Shown: positions 32,701-44,847 of the stretch, in pieces | How the letters are laid out: each line of letters begins with the position of its first letter | How positions within the stretch are numbered: the first letter of the stretch is position 1 | Assembly (NCBI GenBank): GCA_023014335.1 | Contig: JAECYW010000007.1 | Coordinates: 2,728,001 to 2,792,000, forward strand | Reading direction: 5' to 3' | Origin: Galerina marginata | Taxonomy: Eukaryota; Basidiomycota; Agaricomycetes; Agaricales; Galerinaceae | DNA length: 64,000 bases | Translations under genes and position numbers: made by a program | Notes under the pieces: model-generated | The model's input: only the letters and a program-made list of their open reading frames with translations | Databases searched by the model: none | Told to the model about the DNA's origin: nothing

Positions 32701-34230
32701 ATCAATCTCCCAAATTATAACTCTGACTCCGACTCTGGGTTGGGCAGCGAGCAGGAGTCAGAGCTATACCAGAAGATGTCAGGAACTCTCCGCGGAGGGC
32801 AAGTCGAGAGGGACGACGAGCCCATAGAGTCACGGAAAGGGTATCTGACTAATTATCGAGCTGTTGAGACCAAGCTCCAGAGTAAGAGGATAAAGTGATC
32901 CACGTATTTAATACTGAGATCCAGAGGGGGAAGATCGTTGCGTATCTTGTGTGGTAAAGCAGCATTTAATTGGGGCAGAACGTCTGTGTGCCCACGCTTA
33001 CCTTTGCCTTTCGGCGAGACTCAAATGGGAACGAAGTATCTGTAGCTGTAGGGAGTGTTTGTTCGAAAGTTGTTGATTGCACTTATCCATCCAGTAGCTC
33101 CTTCGTTCCATGGGGCCGAAAGGCAGGAATGGAAGTAGGCTATGTCAAGTTAGTGATGTAGGGCTCAGCGCACTGGGTGTAGAGGTAGATAGAACGTGTT
33201 CAAAAACGAATAGATGTCGGAGGCAGGGTAGGGCAGGAAGTCCATAAAGCGTGATTGCTTACGAAACACTACAACAACTCTGGCACTGGCACCGATGCCT
33301 GGCATGGCGCGACGTACATAATTGTTTGAGATTATCGAAGACGACCTCACGCTCTGGTGGCTGCAAGTCGAAGATACAGCTAGGACGATGGAGGAGGAGG
33401 ATGTAACCGATTATCAAGCTGCTGGGACTGGCCTTGTAATGTAATTTATGTCGATAACTGGGAGAAAAATCCCCCTCAAATCTGCAGAACAAATAGCAGC
33501 TCCAGATCCACAGGTGGAGAAGGAGAGGAGGGTATGTAATCAGTGTTCAGCCCGTGGAGGACTCGGCGCACCGAGAGCGATGCGGCCATCTTTCAGGGAA
33601 CGACTCTGACATCAGTCGAATGCGTAGCATTGCATGAATGAGTCAAAGTTGTTGTACAGAAATGCATCCGTCTCGCTCTCGGTAAGCTTCAGTCTCGGGC
33701 TAGACGCCGGGAGGACGATGAAGAAATCGATAAAACTGTGTATCCAAATGCGGCGAACTCGACACCGAGGTCCTAGGCTAAGAAATAGCTCCACTGAGCA
33801 TTACGCAGCCTGGTTTTCTAATTATGATTATCCTTGATGATCAAAAGGAAATTGTGTCGTTTACTTACCAGTTCAGATTGTGAGAGTCAGAATACTAATC
33901 CGAATGACATAATCCTCGTCGATGTGGTTGATCCCAGCAGATCAGCGTGTAACAGACGATAAAAACTCCTCATTTCGGTTGGTCAAGCCAGCGCTCCAGA
34001 GATATCTGGAAGAATGAGAAGTGAGCGGCGTACAGCGATCGATATACCATATTGGACTCGGTGGTCGATACCATTATCGGAGAGCGTCAACGGTGAAAAC
34101 AGCTCCAGACACTGCGGCTCTGCTTCCTCATACCGCGCTAGGACACGTAGTGAGAGGGGACATTGCAATAATAGTTCCAAGTATCATCCGCCGCTCTCTG
34201 TGCGACACGAGTCGAGATACGGTGAGGACG
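29790..34230. repeat. Cluster of degenerate units of about 200 bp
   Basis: A recurring order of short blocks is seen: GGACTCAGCGCACGGAGAGCG, then ATGACTCYGACATC..GAGTCGA, then a CATTGAGACA/GACATC block, then CGCTCTCGGTGGGCTAC. Recognisable copies start near 29810, 30165, 30505, 30720, 31095, 32665, 33160, 33545 and 34020. Further copies lie at 26395 and 44150. Copies are diverged and often partial. Spacing is irregular (about 200-1500 bp), so this is not a clean tandem array. No ORF or terminal repeat was found. The unnamed gene at 31698-32229 sits inside the cluster. Confidence 0.6.
31698..32229 (+). pseudogene. Unnamed protein gene with central hydrophobic segment, two apparent frameshifts
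   Basis: The first frame opens at an ATG (31698) and gives MPDVTVRNETQNNLNIAFRF, then W..TLIAGESW, TPYKVEARLDHENNRFSADN and a small-residue hydrophobic segment (about residues 70-105). It stops at 32060. Continuation in a second frame (about 32056-32110) reads DLYLQLEKDSPKVRM, and in a third frame (32113-32229) VISVGVCIPFNNNLKTYAIRF to SLWDVDNNAKL. These pieces have the order of an unnamed basidiomycete protein type I have seen but cannot name. No intron explains either join, so two indels are likely. No signal peptide. I assign no function. Confidence 0.5.
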
Positions 34231-34249
34231 GCAGCGAGTGGCTTGGTGG

Positions 34250-37200
34250 TTTCGGGTAAGGTGAGTGTTATCTCTTAGATAAGATCGAATCAACTTCATC
34301 AAGGACCCTGGGGAGATCATCGGCATTGACATTTGGCAAGGCGTGGGTGAAATTAATTCCAAAATTGATCCCTGATGTTTTCCTCCATGTCGGACCATTT
34401 TCCATGCGTCTTGTCCTTTTCCGTTGGCCGCTCATGGCTCTTCTGCCATCTTCCACGTACTGTCGCGTATCAAGCTCGTGCGGTCTCTCAGTGCTGCCTG
34501 TACCTAGCCGCTTTTTATGATATCGCCCCAAGAGGAGGACAAACTTGAACTCGGCTTCCACCCTGATGTATAACCTTGGCCATTAAGTCAATTCGAATTT
34601 CGATAGGATGACTGTAGTATTCTGTGAGTTGTCGTCTTCTACGGTGTTGGATTTACGTTGGTTATTTCTCTTGGCTTACCCCGCGTTTTAACCTTAGGAA
34701 GCTGCTGCTCGTTCTTATAAAATCTACGAAACGAACTTGTTTATGTCCCTGCCGATCCTGACAGAACGACTCCAGGCGAGTTCAAGTTACGATCTCCTGC
34801 AACATGTGGCATATCTTGTCCTTTTGGTAAGCTTGTTCTCGCTCTCGCTCTGGAATTCGTTTTGGATGCTTGTTTGTTTGACCTACGCCGAAACAGGCTA
34901 ACATTCCTTCTATTCAGTTTATTCGACGATCGTGGTCACCAACGTTAGCCGCTCCAAACCTCAAATGCGAACCTCGAGACTCAAAATGAAGTTATGGCTC
35001 CAGCCGTTTGCCTCGTTGGCAGGATTCCGCGGCCCTTCGTCACACCAACGACCAACATTCAACATACAATCTTCAACTTTATTGGCTTTCATATCGATTA
35101 AAAAGCAGGGCGGTGTCATTTAGCCCACTACTGTCAATGCCACATCAAACTTTCTGGCCCGTTCGTGCTCGAGTCATTCAGATGCCAGCACCTAGCCCCG
35201 CCATACCTCTTCGCGAACAACTCCATCCGCATCTCCTGCTCCCATATTCCCAGTATCAAGCCTTGCCAGCCATATAATCTCGGGCTTCTCCTGCCTCAGA
35301 CCCCTCGATTCAAACGACCTACTCGTCGCCAGCACGTCCGTCGAATCAATATCATCGCTGACTATCAAGACATCACGACGACGCGTGCATCCCCGGGACC
35401 CAGGAAGAAATATGAAAACATCAGCATCGATAATTTCATTCAATCTCCTCTAACCACGCCTACATCGACCTTGGTGGTCTGAGGAAGGCGGCTGGATGAA
35501 CTGGACGCAGGACGAGAACGTCGAACGGTGGTGGGTGGAGGCGGATACTCAAAGTCTTGGTATCGGTCGAGAAGCGCTACTTGAGCAACGTCACGAACCA
35601 GGAATTGAAGAGGAAGGACGAAGCTGGATGGAGGGAAGCCCCCGGTTGCGACGTGTCGATTTTGGCATCGGTCTTCAGCTCGGAGTTTGGAGCTGGGGGG
35701 TAGTTGCTTGCGTTGTGTTTCGACGGGTTCAAGAGGGAAGCTGGAGGCATGAGCGGGTGAGGGAGATGTCAGCGAGCCGGAGAAGGAGAAGAAGGAAAAT
35801 GACAACACCTATGCCAGCTCTTGTTGGGAACCACCAACGCCTAAGGTTACAGACACCCACATCCCACATCCCGACGTGTCGTGCATCGGTTCTTCATGCT
35901 TAACTCGAGCCCATCCCCATCCTTCCTGCTGTTGATACCAAGCTGGCACACACCACCGCCGATGTTAAAGCACCAACTCAACTACTATGGGCGGGTGTAA
36001 GCGGTGCCTACTTACGCTTCTCTTGACCCGTCGCCAGCTGCGTTGCTTCATACGACACTTTGAAGGCGCCAGTAGCGGGGTCTGAATCTCGAGCACCAAG
36101 CACGTTTGTAGAATTCTATGAACGTTCAGGGTCTTCCACAGGCGCAGTCAGCCGACTCTTTTCGTTGTTTGGGCTCAATTGAAGCCTTGCCTTCGATGCA
36201 ACATGACCAGTATCGTGACTTGCCGCCTCAGCACTGGCTTGATATCACCTACGTTTTTGGCGTTGGCGTTGGCGTTCTGGGAAGTGGGGGTTGGAGTGGA
36301 ATTTCGGGCTGCAATGGTGAAAGGCGGAGGATAGAGGAGAGCCGACTTTGTGGAGCTGGGAAATGACGAGCAGGAGAGTTCAAAGAACAGCCCGTCGTCT
36401 GTCCTGGTCATCGTCGATGCAACACCATGTCGAATCACGACCGCGCATATACATCACCCAGCTGCCTCGCCGGACGACCCCGATGTTGAACGTTGAACAA
36501 CAACCTTTGCATCTTGGCCCTCATCACATAACCCACCGTCGACGGAGCTGCTTCCCGCTTTTTTCAAGACACCTTGGCTTAGGGTGGACTTATGTCAATC
36601 CACCATCCTGAAATTGGCCTGGCTCTTCTCTCTCAGAAGTATTACTGGCACCGACACCGTCGGTTTTACCAAGTCAACTAAATTCCTCTCCTCCTCCTCC
36701 TCCTCCTCCTCCTCCTCCTTTCGTCAGCCAGTCTTGCGGTTGATATCATTTCGCATATCGTGGGTTCAAGTCTGCCCCCTCACATATACTCAGCGCATAT
36801 ACTGAGCCTCTAACCTCCGCAACGAGCTTTTGTAGGAATGCGAACGGGCTGAGGAGAGATTGCTTGAACTTGACGGTTTTGGGTGCTCTGGAGGCTGGTT
36901 TGGTTCGATGAGAAGTACGGAGAACGGAACGTGCTGGTGGTTCAGTGGAAGCATGAAACGCTCGTGTTTGCATTGGGAGGAAGAGGAGTCGACCTGCGTG
37001 CGGCCGGGCTGGACCAAAAAGTTGACTGTCGGTGCCACGTCAGCGTCATCGTTGGAGGGTCGAACCAGAATTTCGAGGAATTCTTGGCTTCGGGAGAAAT
37101 TCTTGTTGGTTTGACTGTCAACTTCCGACCACGACCACGACCTCTACCTCGACTTTTTGCCCTATGCCAATGACAGTCCATCATCTTTCACGATATCCAC

Positions 37201-39600
37201 TCTGGCTTCGACTCCAATTTCAACCCCATACACTGGTCAATAGCCTGGGCCAGCTAGCGAAGAGCTCGACGTCTCGAACCTGGCCAATCTTCCGCCCACT
37301 TCAAGTAGTCGCTTTCCCGGATTAGACAACCTGGCTTCGAGTCGCCATGGCGCATATACTCGGTCTCATACCTGGATATGGCTTCTATAGAGATGCTGAC
37401 CATCCTGAGGAGGGCGGGGTGGCAAGGAAAAGGAGACATGGTCCAGCTGGCGGGATTGCTGGACGAGTTTGGTTGTCGACGACGTCGCCAGCCAAGGATA
37501 GATCGTCAAACTTCAAATTTCTATGACCTGGTCATGCTTCTACGTGGCTATACTACAACTTCCAAGCCTCCTGCTCCACCTCCTTACGAGTTTTCTCAAA
37601 CACATATACTCGGCCTTAAGCTTTCTTAGACGTGGCTTTTCCTAGACTCAATGGATGATGAAATTGGCTTGCAATGTCCCGAAGATTGATTTCTACTTAT
37701 CCAGAACCAGGTCCCATCTTTTGATCGCCACTTCCAACCTCGACACACATCAACCGACAGCAGTAACGGTTGAGCTTCATCGATCATCTTCAGCTCCCAA
37801 TGTTCGTCCTCAATTCTCGTCTTCTTCCGGTGGTGCCGCCGTAGTGGAACGTTCTCAGTGGCATCATCTCAACTGGGAATGCACTGGAATGCAGCTCCGA
37901 CGCCGACCCATATACTCAGCAAATTTCAAGGTAAGCCCTCTCAGATTTTGAACGTCAATCTTCGACTCAACTCAGTCCAGTAATCATTTAGGACTGTACT
38001 CCTTCAGTCTTGATCTCGACTGCGTGTCCGCCGAGGTCTATGTGTTAACACCACCGCCATGTCGCGGCCTGATGATTGATTTGACCACCACGAAAATGCG
38101 CCGGAGTGTGGTTGCTTCTCTTCCAGTATCGAATTTCAAGCGTCTAGCTTCGGGTTACTTTGAACCATTACTCACCACTTCTATACCTCTTGCCCCTCCA
38201 CAACCGTCACCGGGAGCAATAGTTAAACGAGCTTACGTCTCCTCGCTCCGAACGTCCCTCCTGCACTTGTTTACCAATTGTGATCCAAACAGCACTCCCA
38301 TTGCTTCAACAGGCCACGACGTGTCAGCTGAAGTTGGGTGTTGCCCATCAGGACCAGAAGGAGTCACTGCGACAACGAAGTCTTACCTTGATTTCGTTCG
38401 CCGCTGATTGTTCGTCGCTGTCACTAGGAGGCGGAACGCTGGGGATGTTGTGTAATTCTCCGAAGACGAAGACTCCAGTAGCGCACCACGAATCTGAACA
38501 GTGGCTTGTGCGTTGGCTCACGTAGGCCGGGGCCTACGATGATGTGGAGAACGGAGAATCAGGGTGCAGCGCGTCGCTAGGAGTTCGAGTCTCTGATGCA
38601 TGGGTGCATTCCAAAAGGAGGAAAACGGAAAATCGCACCGCCTATGCTGGAGCCTGAGGTGTTGATCTAGCTTCCATGAGCTCGAGCATCGTTGGCATTG
38701 TCCCAAACGGCGCAGCCGTTTTTCCTTGTTGAAGCCTTCCGCTCTTCTGCCTGGACTTTTCAAGCTACGAAGCTCACCCGACGTCGCCCTCCGTCCGTCC
38801 AACTGGAGTTATAGTGCAAACACACCATCTTCTCTATGTCGTCGGCTACCTCGCGTCCCATTTACGCCTCTGGAGGTCCTCCTTTATGCGTGTATTTTCT
38901 GTTTTCTCTCTGATACGTTTCTAGAACGATGTTGGCCATCCAAATGTAACTTGGCTCGGGGCTGATGGAGTAGTGGCAGTCGGAGTCGTCGGCTTTTCTA
39001 TGAGGATCATCTTAGCCTCGTCATTTTGCTTGTTCTTCCTGTGCTAATGTGACAAACGCGCAATCTATTCCAGTTATATGAATGAACCTTGCTTCGTCGT
39101 CCCTGCAGATGAACCTGATTGACTGGTATCTTGCTTTTAACAAATCTCAGATGAGGTGTTCGGCTAGAAGTGCAATCAAAATATCATATTTTCGTTCCTT
39201 TTGCACGATTCTCGCCCTCCACGGTCAACACTATTCTGGAAGAGATTCTCTGCTGAGCTATCTACAATCCCACTTATCTCTATTTCCAAGGTCATGCATC
39301 ATGACAAAGTCAGTACCAATGCCGGATTCTGGGCCTGACTATTTCTGACTCCCACCAAATTCCCTTCGGACTTCCTATGAATACGACGCGACGCCATTCG
39401 GAACTCCAGAAAGACTGGAGCCGTCGCAGTCGGAACAGGACCCGTTGTATCAATGCTATCAATTGCAAACTCAGCCCTTTTGCGGTACTTAGCTAGCGGT
39501 GACTGCACGAGAAATCCGAATTTGCAGCAACGATTTGCGGCGTAAGCGCGATTGTGCTTTATCTGTTTTGGAAGGCTTTGGTGAATGTGTTTTTTTTCAA
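34250..39600. repeat. Decayed repeat region, 2-kb family (copy 1 and sub-copies)
   Basis: Starts with text that matches the other copies: TTATTC(A)GT.TATTCGAC, then TTAGCCGCTC and FNIQSS-like codons near 34920-35080, as at 48120-48280 and 58370-58530. Further on, the string CATATACTC[AG]G recurs near 36785, 37353, 37603 and 37910; it also occurs at 49537, 59720 and 60454. GC-rich short frames on both strands reflect the low-complexity sequence and do not support genes. Confidence 0.5.
36688..36719. repeat. (CTC)n microsatellite
   Basis: About ten perfect CTC/TCC triplets in a row. It lies inside the decayed repeat region and codes for a poly-Ser run in one frame, but there is no gene around it. 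Confidence 0.85.
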
Positions 39601-39660
39601 GTTCACGCGCAGCTTGCAAGCATCTAAAAAGAATGGTTTATGGTTATGTATGCTGATTTA

Positions 39661-40673
39661 CTACCCGCTACTTGTTGCAGCCTGTACTGCCCTCTCTCTT
39701 ATGATTTTCTTATCGAATTCGCCCAATGGGCATCTGAATTTTTTCGAAATAGCAGCTTCCAAGAAACTGGCTAGAGTGATTCCCCTAACCGCAAGCAAGT
39801 TAATGTCCAAAACAAACTTTCTCGGTAAGCAAATAACGCACATTAAACCACGGTTCTCCTCCGCTGTTGTTCGCTGGGTGTTTTTTTTGCGTCTATTATT
39901 CTTAACCTCAAGGAGGTTACGTTTGTGCACAAGGATAGGAAGGAAATAAAAGTCCATGTCCCTGTAGCCGAACCGCACGAGGACGACATGGTCATCTTTG
40001 AAGCCCGTCCGGTTCATTTTGTCACGATAGGTTTGCCATAGCCGATGCCAGCATTGTTCTAAAGGGAACTTGTCTAAGTCTGAGTAATCCCCGAGGTCGC
40101 AGATTGCCAGCATGCCGTCAATGTCCTTCTCCAGCAGCGGCTCAAGCGGAACATCAAGCGAATCCAACGCATCCATGTCCTCGGGATTGTACGGAACGAG
40201 ACAGAGTTGGAGAGCTGCAACCCACATCCTCTGGGGGTTTGGCGTTGTCGTGAACGTTTTGTGGAATTCCTCGGCGAGTGCGAGACTGAGGGACTCGAGA
40301 AAATCGTCGTCGTTGTTCATTCGCATGGCGTATTTGAGAATAAAGCTGAGCTGCTTGTCCTCATCACCGCACCACTGCTTGTGGTCTTGCCTAGAAAGTC
40401 GGTTTTAGCATGGACCAAGGACAGGCTGGTGCCGACAAACCAATCATCCTTTTGACACTAGACAGCTAGTTAATCGCCTTGCTGTGATTTTAGCTCGGTG
40501 ATAACATACCTGGCGAGAACAATATAGCTGAAATTTACACTGGTCATGGTGCGTCTATTGTTAAAAGAATTTGTTGACTTGACAGTTATGAAACGTCACT
40601 TACTCTGGCACATTTCGACAAACGCGTGTTCAGATCTGGAAGCTTTCCACAATAACTACATTGAGTCGACATT
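39661..40673 (-). CDS. MYND-type zinc-finger protein, degenerate finger
   Basis: Begins ATG at 40673 with MSTQCSYCGKLPDLNTRLSKCAR, then a GTAAGT donor at about 40613. A short middle exon ends LYCSR before GTATGT (about 40510). The main exon starts about 40391 with DHKQWCGDEDKQLSF and runs open to 39661 for about 240 residues (ALAEEFHKTF, MWVAALQLCL, FKDDHVVLVRFGYRD). C-x2-C, K-C, LYCSR and H-x3-C are the parts of a MYND finger, which mediates protein interaction. The join from LYCSR to DHKQWC does not stay in frame with the obvious splice sites, and the second C-x2-C lacks its last Cys. The finger is probably damaged or uses a splice I cannot see. The downstream domain resembles the C-terminal part of agaric MYND proteins. 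Confidence 0.6.
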
Positions 40674-41968
40674 TTCTTCTGGATAGTTACTTGTAATAAT
40701 GGCTGACGGGTTGTGAGCTACGAGAAATTGAAGGTTAACAGTTGTCAATGTAAACCGTTTTCGAGCGATTTCGTCACGGTCTGCACGTGATCGTCGTGAT
40801 GACCATCAAACTGACGTCATGTGCCTTTGTAGACCGGAAAAATCTAAATTTTATAGCCTGCCCATTCGATAACGACACTCCCACTGACGATACGTCTCAG
40901 CATCATCCACGCGTTAGTGGCTTTATCGACATCGACGTCGGTGATAGCCACTGCCTGTCGGTCGACGTTGTCGACGTTGTCGCGACTCGCAAGGCCGTCC
41001 TTCCAATTAGGACCAGATCCAACCTGCAAGGTTCAACAAGAAGGATTCATTTCAACGCCTTACGACCGTGCATCTCTTCTGATTTGGTGCGGCCAAGAAT
41101 CACACACATTCGTTTCTGACCTCGAGAGCCTATTTCAAATTTAGTTGCCCTTTTTCTGGGTTTAAGGACCGTGTCTTGGTGGACAATTTTTCAGCAGGTC
41201 AACTACGCTGCGTGTGTGGCCCTAAGTCTGCATCGATGCATCATCTGTCGACTCGCATGCCAATGTCTTCCGGTCGTTCGTTCTCACCTTATATTTTTCC
41301 GATTTCATCTTTCACCGTTTTCGCTGATCTTGACTCATCATTCTCAGAAGACTTTCTGTACCGGGACCTAAGTTACGCATCTCCACCGGCGGTGTTGTGG
41401 ACATGATTGTCCTGTCTTCTCTCCACGAAATAATTATTTTGCAACTTGAGCCTAATCTCTAGTGCGTCAATCGCTATTTTGTCGTCGAACTCAAAAGTTA
41501 ACATGCAAAACGAGTAAATGGGCAACCTTTGACGATCTATGACTCTTTCGAGTCACCTTCATCCACAACACAACAGCTGAATATGCCACGTCGAATATGG
41601 ATATGGGCGGGCAACCTTTAACATTGGTTAGGCGTCATTGAACCTCGATATCATTCCGGGTCCCACAAAGCCGTTTATTTTGTCAGTGAGTCAAAAAAAA
41701 CACCCGATTGAGAAAAAGATTGACTTCAATCTGACAAGGTTTCTCTCTTTCCGTCAGTTTATTAATAGACCTCTGTGAGGCAATGCTCCTCAGGCGCGTT
41801 AATGGATGTGAGTCATCTGCCTCTGGGTGCATTGATCAGCGCCGACTTCAGAACCGTTATTATTGATGTGCAATGGAGAAGAACAGGGCATAAATGTCAA
41901 GAGTTATACACGTTGTTTTTACCCCCCCAACCGTCTCTCCCTCATTCTACGCTCATCCCAAGCTGCCG
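40674..41968. other. Intergenic, no gene seen
   Basis: About 1.3 kb. Contains GTCGACGTTGTCGACGTTGTCG, a short direct repeat of GTCGACGTT, near 40960-40981, and an A-run near 41693. The right part must hold the promoter of the DUF6534 gene at 41969. Confidence 0.35.
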
Positions 41969-43420
41969 ATGGATACAAAAGTTTTGACCCCCACGGAGCT
42001 CGAGAAAATGTAGCTTTATATTGCGGTTGAAAAAACGTTACTAACTTTGCTACCGGTTATATATAGCGCAGGACCTTTGGTGAGATCTGTGGCGCTGGCT
42101 GATGAGACGCTGATAACGGGATAGCTCATTGCATACCTCCTGAATTGGGGACTATTCGGTGTGTTATCGTTGCAAGTTTGTGAGTACTGATAATCATCAA
42201 ATAAGCCTTATACTAAGTAAACCTGGCTCCCCAGATCTGTACTATTTGGCCTTCCCAAACGACCGGATCGGTTTCAAGGTTATTGTATACGGAACGTACC
42301 TTTTGGATGCCACTCAAACGTTCCTCTTTACGAGGAGTGCATTTCGGACTTTCGCCTCGGGGTTTGGGGATCCTGCGGTGTTGGATGAGGTCGACATTTT
42401 GTGGTTTTCTCCAATTCTTAGCGGCCTAGGTAATGTCTACATGCCAGCTATCGAAACTGTCGCCTAACATTTACTAGTTGGATTCATCTCGCAGGCTCTC
42501 TACGCATATCGAATCGCCATATTTTCTCAAAAACAAATTCTTGCGGGGCTGATATTGCTGGTCAGGTGCAACGATCAGGAGTTTTCCTATTTTTATTCAT
42601 GCTCCTATGATGCAGCTGGCTGTCCCTTCATTCGGTGGTTCAATTGCAATTGGTGTGGAGACAAAGTCTATCGCTCTATTCAGTCACTTCGTCAGCACCA
42701 AATCCCTTATTACTGCAGGGGTAAGTACCTGGTGAAAACTTTAGCACGGCTTTTGCTAAATCTTCGAAGATCTGGGAGGGAGGTAGTGCTCTTTGTGATG
42801 TACTGATCGCAGCTTCGATGACCTACTATGTGGGTTTACTAGTATGCTATGCACTTTCATATATACTGACTTTAACTGTCCAGCTAAAACGCCAAGACAG
42901 CGAATTCAAGCGAACGCGGGTACTTCTATCCAGTATTATTAGGTTGACCATCGAAACGGGTTCGCTCACCGGTAGGCCCTAGTTGAATTTGTCTAATCAC
43001 ACTACTTCATGTGATTTCTTTCAGCTGCAATCGCCATTCTCTCTCTCATCTTGGTATTTTTACCTGGAAAGCCAACTTACTATCAGACGAGTGTAGCGGT
43101 GCTAGGAAAGGTGTACTCGAACTCAATGATGGTTCTGTTGAACAGTCGCATGAGGATTAGAGGTTCGAACAACCCATCCATCTCAACCTTTGAGGTCCCC
43201 ATAATATCCAATGGCGCAACGATGCGATTTAGTGTAGATGTAGAACGGCCCGATTGTTCTCTGCAAGGAGGAATATTAATAACTCGGGAAGAAGTTTCAT
43301 TCCCACCTTCGAAGAAAATGTCAAGGGTATGTGTCCTTCAAATTTAATTTCTACTACATATCTGACACTAAATAGGAAGCGATAAATGGCCCCACGGATT
43401 ATCCTGACGATCCCGTATAA
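41969..43420 (+). CDS. DUF6534 family multi-pass membrane protein (copy 2)
   Basis: Ten exons: 41969-42009, 42067-42079, 42125-42179, 42235-42429, 42478-42560, 42616-42720, 42770-42829, 42884-42971, 43025-43326 and 43376-43420, for 328 residues. Key blocks are LIAYLLNWGLFGVLSLQVY, YYLAFPNDRIGFKVIVYGTY, DEVDILWFSPILSGL, ALYAYRIAIFSQKQ, GGSIAIGVETK, ALCDVLIAASMTYY, SIIRLTIETGSLTAAIAILS and KVYSNSMMVLLNSRMRI. One codon is missing in the FSVP motif (WFSPILS) compared with copies 1, 3 and 4. Exon sizes 41, 13, 55, 83, 105, 60 and 88 equal those of copy 1. The exon-7 acceptor is a less common GAAG. Seven membrane helices are expected from the family. Frame intact. Confidence 0.9.
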
Positions 43421-44847
43421 ACTTAGGCCAAAAACCGCAATGTTGGTCGGCCTAGTTATTGTCGAAGGAAGTAGGGCTGAACAACTGCCGAATACAGGAG
43501 ACGTCCTGAATCACAGCCAAAGACTTTAAAATAAAATCTGTGGTATTCAATATTAATCTGTATCAGCCAAACGTGATGTATGATTAGCATTTCGTTAAAT
43601 TTCAAGTCCTCATTTTGATACCCAGAGGGATGAATGCAATACGAAGTGGGAAATTAGATCCCTGCAATATAACACTCCGATCAGGAATGACTTCCAGTAC
43701 GTATGGGCTGTCCATATCCTGGGACTACCTCGCACGTTGGTATTGCTGAGAATGAAAGAACGTGGCGCCGGAACTCACCTGTGAGCATAATCTGCATCTT
43801 CAAGCACAGCAACCTCGATACGAAACACCATTATTGTTCATCACTTTTAATTTACATCATCGAGGAGCTGATAATAGATTTACATCGCAGGACTGAGCAG
43901 CAAACACCACATGGGAAACTTCTTGCAATGAGGACACTGTGAAGCGGCGACAAATATACGGGCACATGGCCGGGACAGCTGTGAGATTGGATTATTTGGG
44001 GAAACTTCGATGAGGTGGCTACGCTGTGACGAATTTGGGTCAACGCCTCAAGGCATCAAAAGGAGTAGTGGAGTTTGAAGAAGTAACGGAGAAGCGTTGA
44101 AGAAAATATACAGAAATCAAATAAAGGACAATCGTGAGAGGGCGCCTGCGATGGACGGGCGCCAGGCTCCAGCACACGGAGAGCTTGGTTATAACCTCAG
44201 GAAGGAAAAAAAAAGACTCCGACATTTACGCATGAGGGGGGTGCCGAAGTCATTGCAAAAAGAGCGTCGGCGCGCTTGGTGGCTACAAGATAAGACACTG
44301 CAGTCAGTGCAGATGTCCCGTCCCACTTTTGGCGTGGGTTCTCCAAGGGTTCTCATATATTCCGATCAAGCAGTAGACTATTTTTACCTACCAATTCATC
44401 AAGGATTTCTGATTCGCAGCGCCTCGCCCTCTCGTTGTATTTTCATCTGTTCCGGGATCCCCATCTGACTGTATGCTCTCCATAGTCTCCACTAAGCTGT
44501 ATAACTGGTCACCTGTAATTAAAATATTTTTAGTCAAAACCCGATGTATCTAATAACCGTCATCCAACGCCCTATGAGGAATTCTATGGTCCTGATTTAG
44601 ACAAGATCACTGGAAGGGGTAGAAAATGCGATGACAGGAAATGGGCGTCACGGTGAAGAAGATGTTGTTGAAACATGATCATATCTGCGTTCATTATAAG
44701 CCTCTTCCGTCCGCCGACTCAATGAAATTTCCCTTCAGATCGGCCCAAGTGATCGTGCATATAACTGTGGGCAGCACGTGCGATATATTTCCAGCCTCAT
44801 AAGAAGTACCATCGTCTTTTATCAGAGCCACCTTATCATCCTCACCA
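43421..44847. other. Intergenic; repeat copy and start of a segmental duplication
   Basis: A copy of the roughly 200-bp repeat lies at 44150-44290 (CCAGCACACGGAGAGC, then GACTCCGACAT, then CGCTTGGTGGCTAC). From about 44315 (CGTCCCACTTTTGGCGTG) the text matches 50460 onward (CGTCCCACTTTCGGCGTG), including TTTCTGATTC near 44407 and 50577. It is therefore the upstream part of a duplication that includes DUF6534 copies 3 and 4. Confidence 0.5.
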
